The position numbers were made by a program, and so were the translations under genes. Shown here in pieces: positions 1 through 7,126 of a stretch of DNA of 64,000 nt. Position 1 is the stretch's first letter, and every line of letters starts with the position of its first letter. The notes beneath the pieces are model-generated. The model saw only the letters and a list, made by a program, of their open reading frames with translations. It was not told the origin of the DNA and did no database searches. The stretch is from Frondihabitans sp. 762G35. Lineage in GTDB: Bacteria; Actinomycetota; Actinomycetes; Actinomycetales; Microbacteriaceae. The DNA is taken from NCBI RefSeq assembly GCF_002074055.1, contig NZ_CP014619.1, forward strand, positions 2,356,001-2,420,000. Direction: 5' to 3'.

Positions 1-356
1 AGCACCGGTCGCGGATGGTGGGTCAGCACCACGACCGGCGTGTGGAACACCGGATCGTCACCCCACCACCCCTTCCACTCCTCATCGGTCCACGGCCCCC
101 GCTGCGGGCCGAACTTGTTGCGGCCCATGATCTCCGCGCCGATGCCGCGCCTCCACGTGCTCGCGAAGGCGTCGTCGAGGCCCGTCGATCCGGACGTCGG
201 ACCCGGGATGCCCATCTCGCGGAACGTCCGCGTCGCCATGGCCCACTCCACGAGTCGCGACGAGGCGTGGCCGAACGGCGCGTCCAGCCGCTGCCCCTCC
301 CCCGTGCCGAAGCCGTCGAGGGAGACCGAGAAGTTGTGGACGCGGACGAGCGACAT
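1..356 (-). CDS. Dihydrofolate reductase-family (RibD C-terminal-like) protein, partial
   Basis: The gene reads leftward from an ATG at 356 and runs off the left edge, so only the first ~118 residues are present. The N-terminus (MSLVRVHNFSVSLDGFGTGE) is the first strand and loop of the RibD-C/DHFR-like fold, and the downstream MGRNKFGPQRGPW segment matches the family's NADPH-binding region. Such small stand-alone proteins are usually annotated as deaminase/reductase or dihydrofolate reductase family; the substrate is unknown. There is no in-frame stop within the visible part. The opposite-strand reading frames here are shadows. Confidence 0.8.
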   Translation of the reverse strand, partial: MSLVRVHNFSVSLDGFGTGEGQRLDAPFGHASSRLVEWAMATRTFREMGIPGPTSGSTGLDDAFASTWRRGIGAEIMGRNKFGPQRGPWTDEEWKGWWGDDPVFHTPVVVLTHHPRPV

Positions 357-456
357 GTCATCTCCTGAGGGACTGGCCGATGGGCGTCACCCTAGGCCCG
401 GTGGCAGGCCCGCATCAAGCCACGCTTCCGATGCTTTTGAGCATACGCGATACGAA

Positions 457-588
457 TTGACAACACGAAATATTAACGATTGGCTTTCGGGAGACCGGGC
501 GTTCCACCCGAGTCAGCACCCATCGACGGGAGAACGTCTTGAGCATCGGCGGCGGCTCCTGCCCGACGAACTCGACGCACGGGTCACC
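457..588 (+). promoter_or_regulatory. Leader and possible promoter of the ABC exporter operon
   Basis: The ~230 bases between the divergent reductase start (356) and the first permease hold an A+T-rich patch, rare in this genome, with a perfect -35-like TTGACA at 457-462. No good -10 sits at 17-18 bases, so the promoter call is weak. A GGGAG at about 528 precedes a TTG at 539 that would encode only a 17-codon peptide ending just before the permease start; it could be a leader peptide or chance. Confidence 0.3.
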
Positions 589-1515
589 GTGACGGCGCCG
601 CGCCTGGCCGCGGTCGCCTGCCTCGTCCTCCTCTTCAGCCTGTTGACGTCGGCGATCGGCGTCTACGACTCTCGGCAGGGCGCCCTGACTCTGGAGGGGA
701 ACTCGCTTTATTCGTCCTCGGCCGTAACGCTGAGCGCGACCCCGGCGGATGCGAGATCGCGCCTGGCCGAGCGCCACGAGTCCGGGCGAGTATTCATCGA
801 CGTCGCGGACGGTGGACGAGTCCGACTGCTCACGACGATCGGCACGCCCTCCCGTCCGTTCCCCCTCCACTCAGGACGGCAGCCGACGGCCGACGACGAT
901 GAAGTGGCACTGGTCGGCTCGGCCGTCCCGGTGCTCTCCCGTTCGGTCGGCAGCGTCTACCTGGACGACGGGCGGGAGTACCCGGTCATCGGGCGACTCG
1001 GCCTCGAGGCCGACAGCCTGGTCGCCGATCAGGTGCTCCTGCTCGACCGCCAGCGGTCCGACGCGCAGGCGGCGGTACCCATGGTGGTCGACAGCGATGG
1101 GGCACGTCGACTCTTCCTCGACGAGATGCGGCGCGGCACGGCGATGGCCGTCGACCCCAGCACGAATCGGCGGACGAACGTGGACTTCGTCTCCCCGATC
1201 CTGATCGTCTTCGGCACGAGCCTCGCCCTTTTCGGGTTCGCTGTCACCGGGGCACTCGCCGGTGCCGGCTACCGGGCTCGCGCTGGTGTGGCCCGACTGG
1301 CAGGAGCGACCCGGCCGCGCGCGCTCCTCGGAGGCGCCGTGAGGCTCTCGCTCGTCCTGGCACCCTTCGTCGCCCTCGGCGCGTGCACGCAGGTCGTGGC
1401 GACGGGCGACGCGGTCGGTCCCGATCTCGCGGCCGTCCTCGGTGCGCAGATCGTCCTCGCCGTGGCAGGCTTCACCGCGGCGGCCGACAGATCCCATCCC
1501 CTCGGAAACCGATGA
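589..1515 (+). CDS. ABC transporter permease, MacB/FtsX-like (short)
   Basis: About 308 residues if translation starts at GTG 589. One transmembrane segment near residues 5-25 is followed by a ~175-residue extracytoplasmic domain and three C-terminal membrane segments (about 203-227, 252-272, 282-299), the MacB/FtsX layout. A charged loop (RAGVARLAGATRPRALL) after TM2 resembles the FtsX coupling region. The stop overlaps the next permease's ATG (ATGA), so the two are probably translated together and form a heterodimer driven by the ATPase at 2792. The start is uncertain: the frame stays open far upstream, but only the 589 start puts the first membrane segment at the N-terminus. Substrate unknown; the arrangement resembles bacteriocin/peptide export or immunity systems. 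Confidence 0.65.
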   Translation: MTAPRLAAVACLVLLFSLLTSAIGVYDSRQGALTLEGNSLYSSSAVTLSATPADARSRLAERHESGRVFIDVADGGRVRLLTTIGTPSRPFPLHSGRQPTADDDEVALVGSAVPVLSRSVGSVYLDDGREYPVIGRLGLEADSLVADQVLLLDRQRSDAQAAVPMVVDSDGARRLFLDEMRRGTAMAVDPSTNRRTNVDFVSPILIVFGTSLALFGFAVTGALAGAGYRARAGVARLAGATRPRALLGGAVRLSLVLAPFVALGACTQVVATGDAVGPDLAAVLGAQIVLAVAGFTAAADRSHPLGNR

Positions 1516-2795
1516 GAGCGCTCCACACTCTCCGGGCAGAGGCGCTCCCCCTGCTTGCGAAAGTCCTCGTCACCGGCATCCTGCTCATCACCTTCTACAA
1601 CGTCGAGACCTTCTCGGCGTCGACCGATGATGCCGTGAACACGAGCTTCAGCGCCGACGCGGACGTCGACCTCTACGGCCTGATCGACGACCTCCGCGAT
1701 CCCGACGCCTTCAGCGCGTTCCGCGACTCCGTTCCCGATCTCGACAGGCTGGCTGCGTTCTACAGCGCACTGTCCGATGACGACGAGTTGGCATTCCTCT
1801 CGAGCTTCGACCAGCCGGTACCGATCCAGGACTTCCGGGGCGGCTCGCCGTTCGAGGAGGGGTACGGGACGGACGCCCACACGCGCGGTCCGTACCTCGA
1901 CGAGCGCACCGGTCGCGAGACCCTCGATGTGAAGGCGTTGCAGATCAATCGGGAGGCGTACGAGTTCTACCGACTCACGACCTCGACCCCGACGTCCCTC
2001 CCCTGGGCGGCGATCGACTACGACGCCGCGACGACCCCGCTCCTCCTCGGCAGCGACTACGAGGGCGTCTACGACATCGGCGACACCGTCCGCGGCACGC
2101 TCTACTTCAAGGAGGTCACCTTCGAGGTCGCGGGCTTCCTCGAACCGAGCTCTTCGATCTTCTACCACGACGACATCGACTTCTTCCTCGACGACTACAT
2201 CGTCATCCCGTACCCGGAGCGACTCCCCGCAGCCTCGGAGGCGACGAAGGACTTCGCCGGGATCCTCGCCTTCGCCATGATCAACGGCGACATCGCCGCT
2301 CCGAAGCATCTCTCCGCGGATGACGTCATCGCCCGGCTGTCGTCCCTCGCCACCGCCACCGGCTTCGACGAGTACACGCTGCTGAACGTGTCCTCCTACC
2401 TCGTCCAGTACACGCTGACCAAGCGGGTGATCGACAGCAATCTCGGCCTCGTGCTCGCCCTCGAGGTGGCCGTGGCGGCGGCCTCGCTGGTCGCCATCCA
2501 CTTCCTCGACCGGTTCCTCTTCGCGAGGCGGACGCCGCGGCTCCTGGCCGCCTGGCTCGCAGGATGTCCGCCGCGACGACTCTTCGCGCAGAGCCTCCGC
2601 CCCGTGCTGATCGCCCACGGCGGCGTCGTCGTGCTCCTGGCGGCGGCCTACGGCATCCTCCCGCAGCACGACCCCTATGCCCTGAGGCCGGTGCTCCTCG
2701 CCGGTGCCGTCGTTCTGCTCCTCGATATCGCACACCACCGAGCCCTCCTCGCCCGGCTGATCCGCACCGAGTCCCGAGGGAGCCGACGCCCGTGA
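1512..2795 (+). CDS. ABC transporter permease, bacteriocin-associated/MacB-like
   Basis: 427 residues from ATG 1512. An N-terminal membrane segment (~12-32) is followed by a ~285-residue extracytoplasmic region unusually rich in Asp, Phe and Tyr, then three C-terminal membrane segments (about 310-335, 360-382, 392-412). This layout and size resemble the 'bacteriocin-associated integral membrane protein' group and MacB-type permeases. It overlaps the upstream permease by 4 bp (ATGA) and the downstream ATPase by 4 bp (GTGA), so the three proteins form one translationally coupled unit. The exact substrate cannot be read from sequence; no precursor peptide gene is evident next to it. Confidence 0.7.
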   Translation: MRALHTLRAEALPLLAKVLVTGILLITFYNVETFSASTDDAVNTSFSADADVDLYGLIDDLRDPDAFSAFRDSVPDLDRLAAFYSALSDDDELAFLSSFDQPVPIQDFRGGSPFEEGYGTDAHTRGPYLDERTGRETLDVKALQINREAYEFYRLTTSTPTSLPWAAIDYDAATTPLLLGSDYEGVYDIGDTVRGTLYFKEVTFEVAGFLEPSSSIFYHDDIDFFLDDYIVIPYPERLPAASEATKDFAGILAFAMINGDIAAPKHLSADDVIARLSSLATATGFDEYTLLNVSSYLVQYTLTKRVIDSNLGLVLALEVAVAAASLVAIHFLDRFLFARRTPRLLAAWLAGCPPRRLFAQSLRPVLIAHGGVVVLLAAAYGILPQHDPYALRPVLLAGAVVLLLDIAHHRALLARLIRTESRGSRRP

Positions 2796-3451
2796 TCGAT
2801 CTGCAGTCCATCCACAAGAGCATCCGCGAGGCCACGGGACACGCGCGCCCGCTGTTCGTCGATCTGGCCCTCTCGCTGGGCGAGAACGACCGGTCCGTGG
2901 CGATCCTGGGCCGAAGCGGAAGCGGCAAGACGTCCCTCCTGCGCCTCCTCGCCGGACTCGACCTCGCCTACACCGGCAGCTACCTCGTCGACGGGTCACC
3001 GCTCCGGCCCACGAGCACCGCGATGGCCCGTCACCGCGCCGCTCACATCGGGATCATCACTCAGCACTTCGACCTGCTCCCCGAGCTGACCGCCCTGCAG
3101 AACGTCCGCCTCGGGATGCCCGAGCGACGATCCACCCGGTCGGACGCTCAGCACTGCCTCGAGCGGGTCGACATCGGCGAGCTCGCCGGCACGCGGGTCA
3201 GGAGACTCTCCGGCGGTCAGGCGCAGCGGGTCGCGATCGCGAGAGCGCTCGTCAAGAGACCTCGGCTGATCCTCGCCGACGAGCCGACGGGCGCTCTCGA
3301 CGAGGACACCGAGAACGATGTCCTCGACCTCTTCGCGGAGTTGCAGGGGCGGGGCGACCGGTTCGTGATCGCTACCCACAGCTCCGCCGTCGCCACTCGC
3401 TGCGACCGCCGCCTCCTCCTGCGGAACGGCGTGCTCACCGAGGTCGACTGA
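2792..3451 (+). CDS. ABC transporter ATP-binding protein (MacB/LolD type)
   Basis: 219 residues from GTG 2792. Walker A GRSGSGKT lies near residues 39-46, the signature LSGGQ near 138, and Walker B with the D-loop region LILADEPTGALD near 159; the H-loop His is in IATHSS. The DEPTGALD form is typical of the MacB/LolD/FtsE branch, which fits the two FtsX-like permeases immediately upstream. The GTG overlaps the preceding stop. It should power peptide or lipopeptide efflux, or a mechanotransmission function, rather than uptake, because no substrate-binding protein is encoded. Confidence 0.9.
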   Translation: MIDLQSIHKSIREATGHARPLFVDLALSLGENDRSVAILGRSGSGKTSLLRLLAGLDLAYTGSYLVDGSPLRPTSTAMARHRAAHIGIITQHFDLLPELTALQNVRLGMPERRSTRSDAQHCLERVDIGELAGTRVRRLSGGQAQRVAIARALVKRPRLILADEPTGALDEDTENDVLDLFAELQGRGDRFVIATHSSAVATRCDRRLLLRNGVLTEVD

Positions 3452-3512
3452 TGAGAACCGATTACTGCGGGGGCCGAGTGCCGTCGAAGGCCGCCGGAAG
3501 TGCGGTCCGCGT

Positions 3513-4304
3513 CTAGCGCGACCGCCGCGCCGCCATCGCCGCCCGCAGCAGGTCGGTCATCACCGTGCCGCGCGAACCTGCGTCCTCCGGGTGCCACTGG
3601 ACGCACCAGACGGGCGCCTCCTCGTGCTCGAGCGCCTCGACCGTGCCGTCGTCGGCGCGCGCCACGATCCGGAGCCCCGCCCCGGGTCGGTCGACGGCCT
3701 GGTGGTGGGAGCTGCGGACGTCGAACTCGGTCGCGCCGAGGACGCGGGCGAGAGAGCTCCCCGCTTCAACCACGACGCGGTGGTCGATCATGCTGTCGGC
3801 CGGATCGGCCGCGTTGACGTGGCCGTCGACCTCCAGGTGCTGGACGAGGTCGCCGCCCAGCGCGACGTTGACGAGTTGCATGCCCCGGCAAATGCCGACC
3901 AGCGGCAGCCCTTCCGCGACGGCTCGTCGGGTCACGTCGATCTGCGCTCGGTCGGCGTCCGGGAACGTCTGTCCGAGGTGCGGCTCGTCGGCTCGGCCAC
4001 CGTAGAACGACGGATCGACGTCCTCCCCGCCCGTGATGACGACGGCGTCCGCCGCGTCGACACGCCGGGCCAGCTCGTCCGGGTCGACCTGGGCGGCGGG
4101 GACGCGGTCGACGGCGAAGCCGACCTCCTCCGCCGCGGCGACGACGCCCGCGGTGAGCCCCTGCAGTTCGACCTCGAAGGCGGGATCGTCGCGACCGCCG
4201 TCGGCGACGTCGACGACGAGCAGGAGGGGGCGCGAGGCTCCGGCGGCTTCGTTCACGGTGGGCACGGAGACATCGTGCCAGAAAGGCACGCCGAGGTCCG
4301 GCAC
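3513..4304 (-). CDS. Gamma-glutamyl-gamma-aminobutyrate hydrolase family protein (peptidase C26)
   Basis: 263 residues. It is a class I glutamine-amidotransferase-like hydrolase: nucleophile Cys in GICRGMQ (~residue 138), and the His/Glu pair in QWHPED near 235. ITGGEDVDPSFYGG near residue 90 is typical of the PuuD/C26 group, which cleaves gamma-glutamyl amides such as gamma-glutamyl-GABA. There are no puu neighbours, so the physiological substrate is open. The next gene on this strand (4308-4838) ends 4 bases upstream, suggesting a two-gene operon. Confidence 0.85.
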   Translation of the reverse strand: MPDLGVPFWHDVSVPTVNEAAGASRPLLLVVDVADGGRDDPAFEVELQGLTAGVVAAAEEVGFAVDRVPAAQVDPDELARRVDAADAVVITGGEDVDPSFYGGRADEPHLGQTFPDADRAQIDVTRRAVAEGLPLVGICRGMQLVNVALGGDLVQHLEVDGHVNAADPADSMIDHRVVVEAGSSLARVLGATEFDVRSSHHQAVDRPGAGLRIVARADDGTVEALEHEEAPVWCVQWHPEDAGSRGTVMTDLLRAAMAARRSR

Positions 4305-4307
4305 TCG

Positions 4308-4838
4308 TCAGACCCGCGTGCGATCGACTCCCGTCCCGAGGAGTTCGCGCATCACCGGCAAGCTCCGCACGTTCTCGTGCACGATGTCGACCACGACGAG
4401 CGACCAGACGACGAGGCACGTGGCGAACAGGATCCTGCCGAGAGAACTCGGATCCCCGAAGAGATGACCGGTCGTGACGGCGATGGAGAGGGCGCCGGTG
4501 ACGAGTGTGACCCGGTTCCTGCGAGCGCGGGACGCGCGCGCCTCGAGCCGCGGCCGCCAGACGGCCTCGGGGACGTCGTCGGGGATCCGCCGCGCCCGAA
4601 GCCACGCTCGGACCTCGACCACGGCGTACCGTCCGCCGTCGCGGTTCCACGTCAGGATCCGGCCCGAGGCGGCGGCGACCCCGCCGATGATCGCGAACGC
4701 GATGCACAGCGCGACGTTCGCCTCCGCGACGTGATCCACGAAGGTCAGCGGCAGCCCCGCGCCGAAGGCGGCCCCGAACACCGTGATCGCGACGAGCTGC
4801 AGCGTTCCCCGCAGGTCGCGCTCCCCCCGTAGATGCAT
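4308..4838 (-). CDS. Four-segment membrane protein of unknown function
   Basis: 176 residues from ATG 4838 (the frame continues upstream, but that extension would cover the divergent promoter). Two hydrophobic segments near residues 13-33 and 40-60 (ITVFGAAFGAGLPLTF; ALCIAFAIIGGVAAASG) are followed by a basic cytoplasmic stretch (~65-105, many Arg) and two more (VTLVTGALSIAVTTG; ILFATCLVVWSLVVVDIV). I do not recognise the family. It lies just upstream of the C26 hydrolase gene on the same strand, so the two are probably co-transcribed. Confidence 0.6.
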   Translation of the reverse strand: MHLRGERDLRGTLQLVAITVFGAAFGAGLPLTFVDHVAEANVALCIAFAIIGGVAAASGRILTWNRDGGRYAVVEVRAWLRARRIPDDVPEAVWRPRLEARASRARRNRVTLVTGALSIAVTTGHLFGDPSSLGRILFATCLVVWSLVVVDIVHENVRSLPVMRELLGTGVDRTRV

Positions 4839-4896
4839 GGCTCGAGAGTAATCCTCCCGGCGACGACCCGGCGGCCGTGAGGGTAGGTTGAGCGAC

Positions 4897-5109
4897 ATGA
4901 ACAGCAGAGCAGGACGCAGCGTCCTCGTCGCCGTCGGAGTCGTCGCCGTGATCATCGGCGGTGTGTTCGCGGGTCAGGGTGCGAACCTGATCCCGGGCAG
5001 CACCATGACGGGCGACCCGAAGTGGTTCTACATCGGCCTGGTGATCGTCATCATCGGCATCGTCCTCGTCGTGCGGGGCCTCCGTCGCTCCGCGGGCGGT
5101 CGCGGCTGA
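4897..5109 (+). CDS. Small two-TM membrane protein
   Basis: 70 residues. Two hydrophobic segments (VLVAVGVVAVIIGGVFAG; FYIGLVIVIIGIVLVVRG) flank a short outside loop with GSTMTGDPKW; the C-terminus is basic. The ATG at 4897 is chosen because GAGGGTAGG at 4879-4887 gives normal ribosome-binding spacing, whereas the TTG at 4888 would abut it. It is divergent from the 4308-4838 membrane gene. Function unknown; similar tiny hairpin membrane proteins are common and unassigned in Microbacteriaceae. Confidence 0.65.
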   Translation: MNSRAGRSVLVAVGVVAVIIGGVFAGQGANLIPGSTMTGDPKWFYIGLVIVIIGIVLVVRGLRRSAGGRG

Positions 5110-5188
5110 CCCGACGGCAGGATGCCCGGCAGGAGTCGCCCGTGACCACCCACGAGATCGACGCCTACCTGGCCACGGTTCGCCGGCC

Positions 5189-6178
5189 TCACCGACCCGC
5201 GTCGCCGTCCTCGGCGAGGTCGTGCGCCTCCTTCATCGCCTCGGCGTGCTCCGTCTTGCCCTCGGCGATGGTCTCGTCGTCGTGGCGCATCATGCCGAGG
5301 GCCTCGGTGATCCGGCCCCGCGCGGCTCGGACGAAGGTGCGGACGGTGGTGACCGTCTCGGCGTGATCGTCGGCGTCGTCGTGCCGGAACTCCCGGAGCA
5401 CCCCGCCCTCGTCGTACTCGAGGGGCTGCTCGGCGTGCTCGACGCAGAGCTTCGCGACCTGCTCGGCGTGGGCGTGCATGACGGAGTGCGCGGCGCCCGG
5501 CATCTCCCAGAGGCGCGACGACGGCAGGAGCTCCCCGACTCGCTTCGTCCAGTCCCGCGGAGCCACCCGGTCGAACTCCCCGCGGATGACGAGCGTGTCC
5601 GCCTTCACGTGCGGCAGCGCCCGCTCGATCGGGAAGCGCATCATCTTCGGCAGGATCCGGGAGAACCACTTCGGCCCGCAGAACAGGTACGCGGACAGGG
5701 CGAGGAGCTTCACGCGCCCCGGCTCGTGGCGGGCCGCCTGGAGGAAGCGCAGCGCCTGCCGCCCCACGCTCCTCTCGCGCGGGTTGATGACGGGCCCGAT
5801 CAACACCACGGTCGTGAGCTCCGGCCGGCGGGCGACGAGGTCGACGACCACCTGCGTGCCCATGGAGTGGCCGACGACGACGGGGTCATCGAGGTCGAGT
5901 TCGTCGATGACCCGTCCGACGAGGTCGGCGTACTGGCGGATCGACAGGGCGTCGTCGGGATGCGGCACACCGGCGAACCCGGGGAGGTCGAGCGCGTGCA
6001 CGGGGCCGAACTGGTTGAGGTTCGGTGCGAGCCGCTCGAAGTAGTTGCTCGCCACCCCGATCCCCGGGACGAGGACGAAGGGTCGGGTCCCGCTGTCGCC
6101 GATGGTGCTGACGCGGACGTAGACGTCGTCGGCCAGCACGCGCCGGACGGTGACGTCGGTGGAGTTGCGGGTGGCCAT
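5189..6178 (-). CDS. Alpha/beta hydrolase with long acidic-His C-terminal tail
   Basis: 329 residues. Core features: oxyanion-region motif LVPGIGVASNYF (~36), nucleophile elbow GHSMG (~103), acid in RGEFDRVAP (~200) and the His in PGAAHSVMHAH (~227). After the ~250-residue fold comes a ~75-residue tail rich in His, Asp and Glu (FRHDDADDHAET, MMRHDDETI, EHAEAMKEAHDL), unusual for the family and possibly metal binding or helical. The gene is divergent from the PadR regulator gene at 6344, whose own N-terminus is His/Asp rich. Substrate unknown; annotated relatives range from esterases to haloperoxidase-like enzymes. Confidence 0.85.
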   Translation of the reverse strand: MATRNSTDVTVRRVLADDVYVRVSTIGDSGTRPFVLVPGIGVASNYFERLAPNLNQFGPVHALDLPGFAGVPHPDDALSIRQYADLVGRVIDELDLDDPVVVGHSMGTQVVVDLVARRPELTTVVLIGPVINPRERSVGRQALRFLQAARHEPGRVKLLALSAYLFCGPKWFSRILPKMMRFPIERALPHVKADTLVIRGEFDRVAPRDWTKRVGELLPSSRLWEMPGAAHSVMHAHAEQVAKLCVEHAEQPLEYDEGGVLREFRHDDADDHAETVTTVRTFVRAARGRITEALGMMRHDDETIAEGKTEHAEAMKEAHDLAEDGDAGR

Positions 6179-6245
6179 CTCTCCAGTGTGGCAGGGCTCT
6201 CGACGCGACCCGCTCGATCCTGCGAGGGACGCACGAAAGTCGGTG

Positions 6246-6273
6246 TTGACTTAACGAACTATCACGATATATC
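6246..6273 (+). promoter_or_regulatory. Promoter with palindromic operator of the padR gene
   Basis: TTGACT (6246-6251) and TATATC (6268-6273) are spaced by 16 bases, a credible sigma-A-type promoter ~70 bases upstream of the padR ATG. The -10 region overlaps the perfect 8-bp palindrome GATATATC (6266-6273) in an otherwise G+C-rich region. PadR proteins usually autoregulate through A+T-rich dyads at their own promoter, so this is the likely operator; it could also control the divergent hydrolase. Confidence 0.5.
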
Positions 6274-6343
6274 TTTGACCTATCGGAACGGCGCAGCGGC
6301 CGATCCGATCCCCCCAACTCGACCACATCGAAAGGAGTACCTC

Positions 6344-6985
6344 ATGGGTACCCACAACCACCACGATTTCCCTGAGAACCACGACGACCACGCGGGCCAC
6401 GGCGCCCGCTTCCGCGGTCCCGGCGCTGGCTTCGGCATGCGCGGCCGCGGCGGCTTCGGCCCCGGCTTCGGTCCGGGCGCCGGCTTCGGCGGCTTCGGCC
6501 CGGGCTTCGGTCCCGGCTTCGGCCCCGGCCGCGGCGGTCGGGGGCGCGCCCGCAAGGGCGACGTCCGCCTCGCCATCCTCTCGCTGCTCTCCGAGCAGGC
6601 GTCCAACGGCTACGGGCTGATGAAGTCCATCGCCGAGCGCACCGACGGCGCCTGGCGCCCCAGCCCCGGATCCGTCTACCCGACGCTCTCGCAGCTCGTC
6701 GACGAGGGCCTGATCGCCGAGTCCGGCGAGGGTCGCCAGTCGACCTTCGACCTCACCGAGGCGGGTCGCGCCTACGTCGCCGAGCACGGCGAGGAGATCG
6801 CCAAGGCCTGGTCCGACGCCACGGCCGACGGCGAGCACCGCGGCGACGAGTTCCTCGGCAGCTCGATGAAGCTCGCCGGCGTCCTCAAGCAGTTCCACTT
6901 CGACGCGACCCCCGAGCAGCGCGCTCAGGCCACCGCCAAGATCGACGAGCTGCGCCGCGCGCTCTACACGATCCTCGCCGACTGA
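6344..6985 (+). CDS. PadR-family transcriptional regulator with His-rich, Gly/Phe-rich N-terminus
   Basis: 213 residues from ATG 6344 behind an AAAGGAG ribosome-binding site. Residues ~4-20 are His/Asp rich (HNHHDFPENHDDHAGH); residues ~22-65 are a run of GFGPGF-type repeats; a basic GRGRARKG linker leads to a standard PadR winged helix (~70-150: VRLAILSLLSEQ, GYGLMKSI, PSPGSVYPTLSQL), then a dimerisation helix. PadR proteins are usually ligand-responsive repressors of efflux or detoxification genes. The N-terminal extension may bind metal or drive self-association; that is inference. It ends before a G+C-rich hairpin at 7001. Confidence 0.9.
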   Translation: MGTHNHHDFPENHDDHAGHGARFRGPGAGFGMRGRGGFGPGFGPGAGFGGFGPGFGPGFGPGRGGRGRARKGDVRLAILSLLSEQASNGYGLMKSIAERTDGAWRPSPGSVYPTLSQLVDEGLIAESGEGRQSTFDLTEAGRAYVAEHGEEIAKAWSDATADGEHRGDEFLGSSMKLAGVLKQFHFDATPEQRAQATAKIDELRRALYTILAD

Positions 6986-7000
6986 CGTCGATCGCTTCCC

Positions 7001-7031
7001 GGGCCCCGCTCGACTCCGGTCGGGCGGGGCC
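7001..7031 (+). terminator. Hairpin terminator after padR
   Basis: GGCCCCGC is answered by GCGGGGCC across a ~14-base loop, 16 bases after the padR stop codon. There is no T-tract (CCTTCCC follows), which is common for high-G+C actinobacterial terminators. Confidence 0.55.
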
Positions 7032-7126
7032 TTCCCGTACCCCGTTCGGCGTTCTCTCCGTTAACCGTTATCGCGCCGTCACCGGATGGTCAGACTCCCG
7101 ATAGCGGATGCACCGAGAGTCGACAG

